Origin: an uncultured Geobacteraceae bacterium
GTDB taxonomy: Bacteria; Desulfobacterota; Desulfuromonadia; Geobacterales; Pseudopelobacteraceae
Direction of reading: 5' to 3'
Length of the DNA stretch: 62,927 nucleotides
NCBI GenBank assembly: GCA_903930585.1
Contig: CAIYZD010000308.1
Coordinates: 1-62,927 of the forward strand
Shown: piece by piece, positions 62,286 to 62,927 of the stretch
Layout of the letters: each line of letters starts with the position of its first letter
Position numbering within the stretch: the first letter of the stretch is position 1
Translations under genes and position numbers: made by a program
The notes under the pieces: generated by a model
Database searches by the model: none
What the model was told of the DNA's origin: nothing
The model's input: only the letters and a program-made list of their open reading frames with translations

Positions 62286-62927
62286 TTAATATTTGCTCCT
62301 GATCTTCTCAATAGTCAGGCTGAAAATCAGTTCCAGATCGGGCAGGATTTCACGCGCCGTCTCAATATCGCCTCCCTTTGCCGCCGTTTCAATCCTCAAA
62401 CAGGTTTCCCGGAGAGACGGTGCATAGATGTTGGCCGCCACGCCCTTCATTGTATGCGCCTGGCCTCGGATTGCCACAGCGTCGTTACCTTCTAATAGTG
62501 AGCGTAATGTTTCAAGTTCATCGGGCAACGACTCTATGGCGTCACCCAGTATGGATCGCATAAATTCACTGTCATTATCCATGGATTCCAACATATCCCC
62601 TTCATTAAACAGCTCCGGCTCCGGAGTGGCGCCCGTTTGTGCCGAAATTTCAACCGGCTGTACGGAGCTGTACTCCAGCCATTTTTCAATCAACTCCGCA
62701 AGGAGCTCCTTTTTAATAGGTTTGGACAAATAATCATTCATTCCGGATGAGAGACACTTTTGGCGGTCATCCTGAGTCGCATTTGCCGTCATCGCTATTA
62801 TCGGGATCTATTGTTAAACTGTTCCGGGCTTGCGTCACGGATTGCTGCCGTTGCCTCGAAACCGTTCATTACCGGCATCAGACAATCCATGAGTATCAGA
62901 TCGTAATTTATCATTTCGAGGGCCCGA
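62286..62927 (-). pseudogene. Hybrid kinase REC-Hpt end, frameshifted, cut by the window edge
   Basis: On the minus strand the frame from the right edge reads a receiver domain (INYDLILMDCLMPVMNGFEA ... EQFNN) and hits stop codons near 62805. Another frame resumes the same domain ([29 protein letters not shown]), followed by an Hpt domain ([12 protein letters not shown]). One base is missing around 62808-62812. It may be a true pseudogene, a programmed shift or a sequence error. The upstream part of the kinase is outside the window. Confidence 0.75.

Overview
The window looks like a chromosomal segment of a Geobacter-like deltaproteobacterium (Desulfuromonadota). This is inferred from the gene families, not from a marker gene: large hybrid histidine kinases, chemoreceptors with long sensor regions, an NfnAB-type reductase pair, a di-heme peroxidase-like cytochrome, many sigma-54 promoters and a probable molybdenum/tungsten-cofactor riboswitch pair. 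No rRNA, tRNA, CRISPR array or insertion sequence was seen.

Region 1 (1-40.3 kb) is a stress and cell-envelope island. It encodes a collagen-like protein (cut by the left edge), an L,D-transpeptidase, TerC and CDF transporters, two tandem 21- and 24-residue membrane peptides, an ABC-2 exporter, a di-heme cytochrome, a ferredoxin, an acetyltransferase, a chemoreceptor, a His-rich protein, an AI-2E-type permease, a phospholipase-D-type lipoprotein, YflT-like and PRC-barrel proteins, an MtfA-like peptidase, a DJ-1/PfpI protein, a 3061-residue cyclic beta-1,2-glucan synthase, NfnA/NfnB, and a minus-strand operon glucan phosphorylase - Usp - P-type ATPase - PAS histidine kinase. Seven of these transcription units share one control architecture: a 34-bp nested palindrome (7-bp arms near CCGTCAT/ATGACGG, 20 bp apart, core near TGACA-GTTA-TGTCA) centred 123-128 bp upstream of the -12 element of a sigma-54 promoter (TGGCAYG-NNAG-TTGC). 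This is best read as a local regulon of one unknown NtrC-family activator that is not encoded here. It is the strongest undescribed signal in the window.

Region 2 (40.4-51.4 kb) has two related structured leaders, each ending in an intrinsic terminator, that resemble the Moco/Tuco riboswitch class. The first precedes a DDTD-motif (TiaS-like) protein and a small Cys-rich protein. The second precedes a compact import locus: fused ECF ATPase, T component, S-component-like membrane protein, TonB, Fn3 lipoprotein, TonB-dependent receptor, second Fn3 lipoprotein and a divergent TupA-like binding protein. Together they suggest TonB- and ECF-driven uptake of a tungsten/molybdenum species or cofactor.

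Region 3 (51.6-62.9 kb, all minus strand) is a signalling cluster: chemoreceptor, CheW, a response regulator with an unfamiliar N-terminus, two large hybrid histidine kinases joined by an ATGA overlap, a stand-alone Hpt protein, and the end of a third hybrid kinase that is frameshifted about 115 bp from the right edge.
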